Below are positions 12,671 through 12,764 of a stretch of 12,764 nucleotides of DNA, piece by piece. The DNA lies in assembly GCA_031402225.1 (NCBI GenBank), contig JANNSD010000110.1, forward strand, positions 1-12,764. Direction: 5' to 3'. Every line of letters starts with the position of its first letter. The stretch's first letter is position 1. The DNA is from JAGGAG01 sp031402225. Its GTDB lineage: Bacteria > Gemmatimonadota > Gemmatimonadetes > Gemmatimonadales > GWC2-71-9. The translations under genes and the position numbers were made by a program. The notes beneath the pieces were generated by a model, which saw only the letters and a list, made by a program, of their open reading frames with translations, searched no databases and was not told the origin of the DNA.

Positions 12671-12764
12671 TGCGCACTCGCATGACGCTGCTGGGGCTGT
12701 TCCTGCAGTGCGCACTGTGTGCCTGCGGTGCGGCACAGCAGCCGGTCCGGGTGGCGTGTGACGG
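12667..12764 (+). CDS. Start of a secreted protein or lipoprotein, cut by window edge
   Basis: Only about 32 codons are visible. They read as a signal peptide: Met-Met-Arg-Thr-Arg, a hydrophobic core (MTLLGLFLQCALCA) and a cleavage region CACGAAQQP. Cleavage after GAA by signal peptidase I, or lipidation at the Cys of LCAC, are both possible. GGAGG just upstream supports the start; ATG 12667 and ATG 12670 are adjacent. The mature part after QQPVRVACDG is outside the window, so the function cannot be told. It diverges from the EEP lipoprotein gene over about 120 bases; no convincing promoter pair was seen there for either direction. Confidence 0.6.
   Translation, partial: MMRTRMTLLGLFLQCALCACGAAQQPVRVACD

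Overview
This is a GC-rich, densely packed chromosomal window from a free-living bacterium. Genome style, GTG starts, 'ATAQQ'-type signal-peptide ends and gene content fit a soil Gemmatimonadota or a similarly GC-rich phylum. That placement is inference; no taxonomic marker gene is present. I see no transposase, integrase, phage gene, CRISPR array, tRNA or rRNA, and no stretch over 300 bases without a gene.

Left part, positions 1-7826: one long run of plus-strand genes with gaps of a few bases or short overlaps, probably read as one or two operons. In order: the end of an amino-acid/APC-type permease (cut by the window edge), a GNAT acetyltransferase, a YdeI/OmpD-associated protein, a second (RimJ/RimL-type) GNAT, a small membrane protein, an exported TlpA/ResA-like thioredoxin, a dimethylargininase-like amidinohydrolase with an intact Cys-His-Asp triad, a bacterial SUI1/eIF1-like translation factor, a seven-helix membrane protein, a RhlE-type DEAD-box RNA helicase with a Gly/Ser/Arg tail, a probably exported JAMM (JAB/MPN) metallopeptidase and a DUF4239 membrane protein. 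The only sizeable gap (5010-5144, before the helicase) holds two back-to-back perfect hairpins and a good ribosome binding site.

Middle, 7827-9913: a short hairpin fills the 15-base gap between the converging DUF4239 and ABC-F genes. The ABC-F ATPase (Uup-like) runs on the minus strand and diverges from a DinB-like gene across about 125 bases.

Right part, 9914-12764: a DinB-like protein, a DUF3052-type protein, an alkyltransferase-like (Atl) DNA-damage protein with Trp replacing the MGMT cysteine, and a small glycine-rich membrane protein lie on the plus strand. They converge with a minus-strand lipoprotein of the endonuclease/exonuclease/phosphatase fold. The start of a secreted plus-strand protein is cut by the right edge.

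No obvious new multi-gene system stands out. The observations most worth checking are the single in-frame TGA separating the DUF3052 and Atl coding regions with no normal start in the right place; a 10-bp UNCG-type hairpin inside the end of the thioredoxin gene; the tandem hairpins before the helicase; an apparently exported JAMM peptidase; and a five-codon leader overlapping the start of the EEP lipoprotein.
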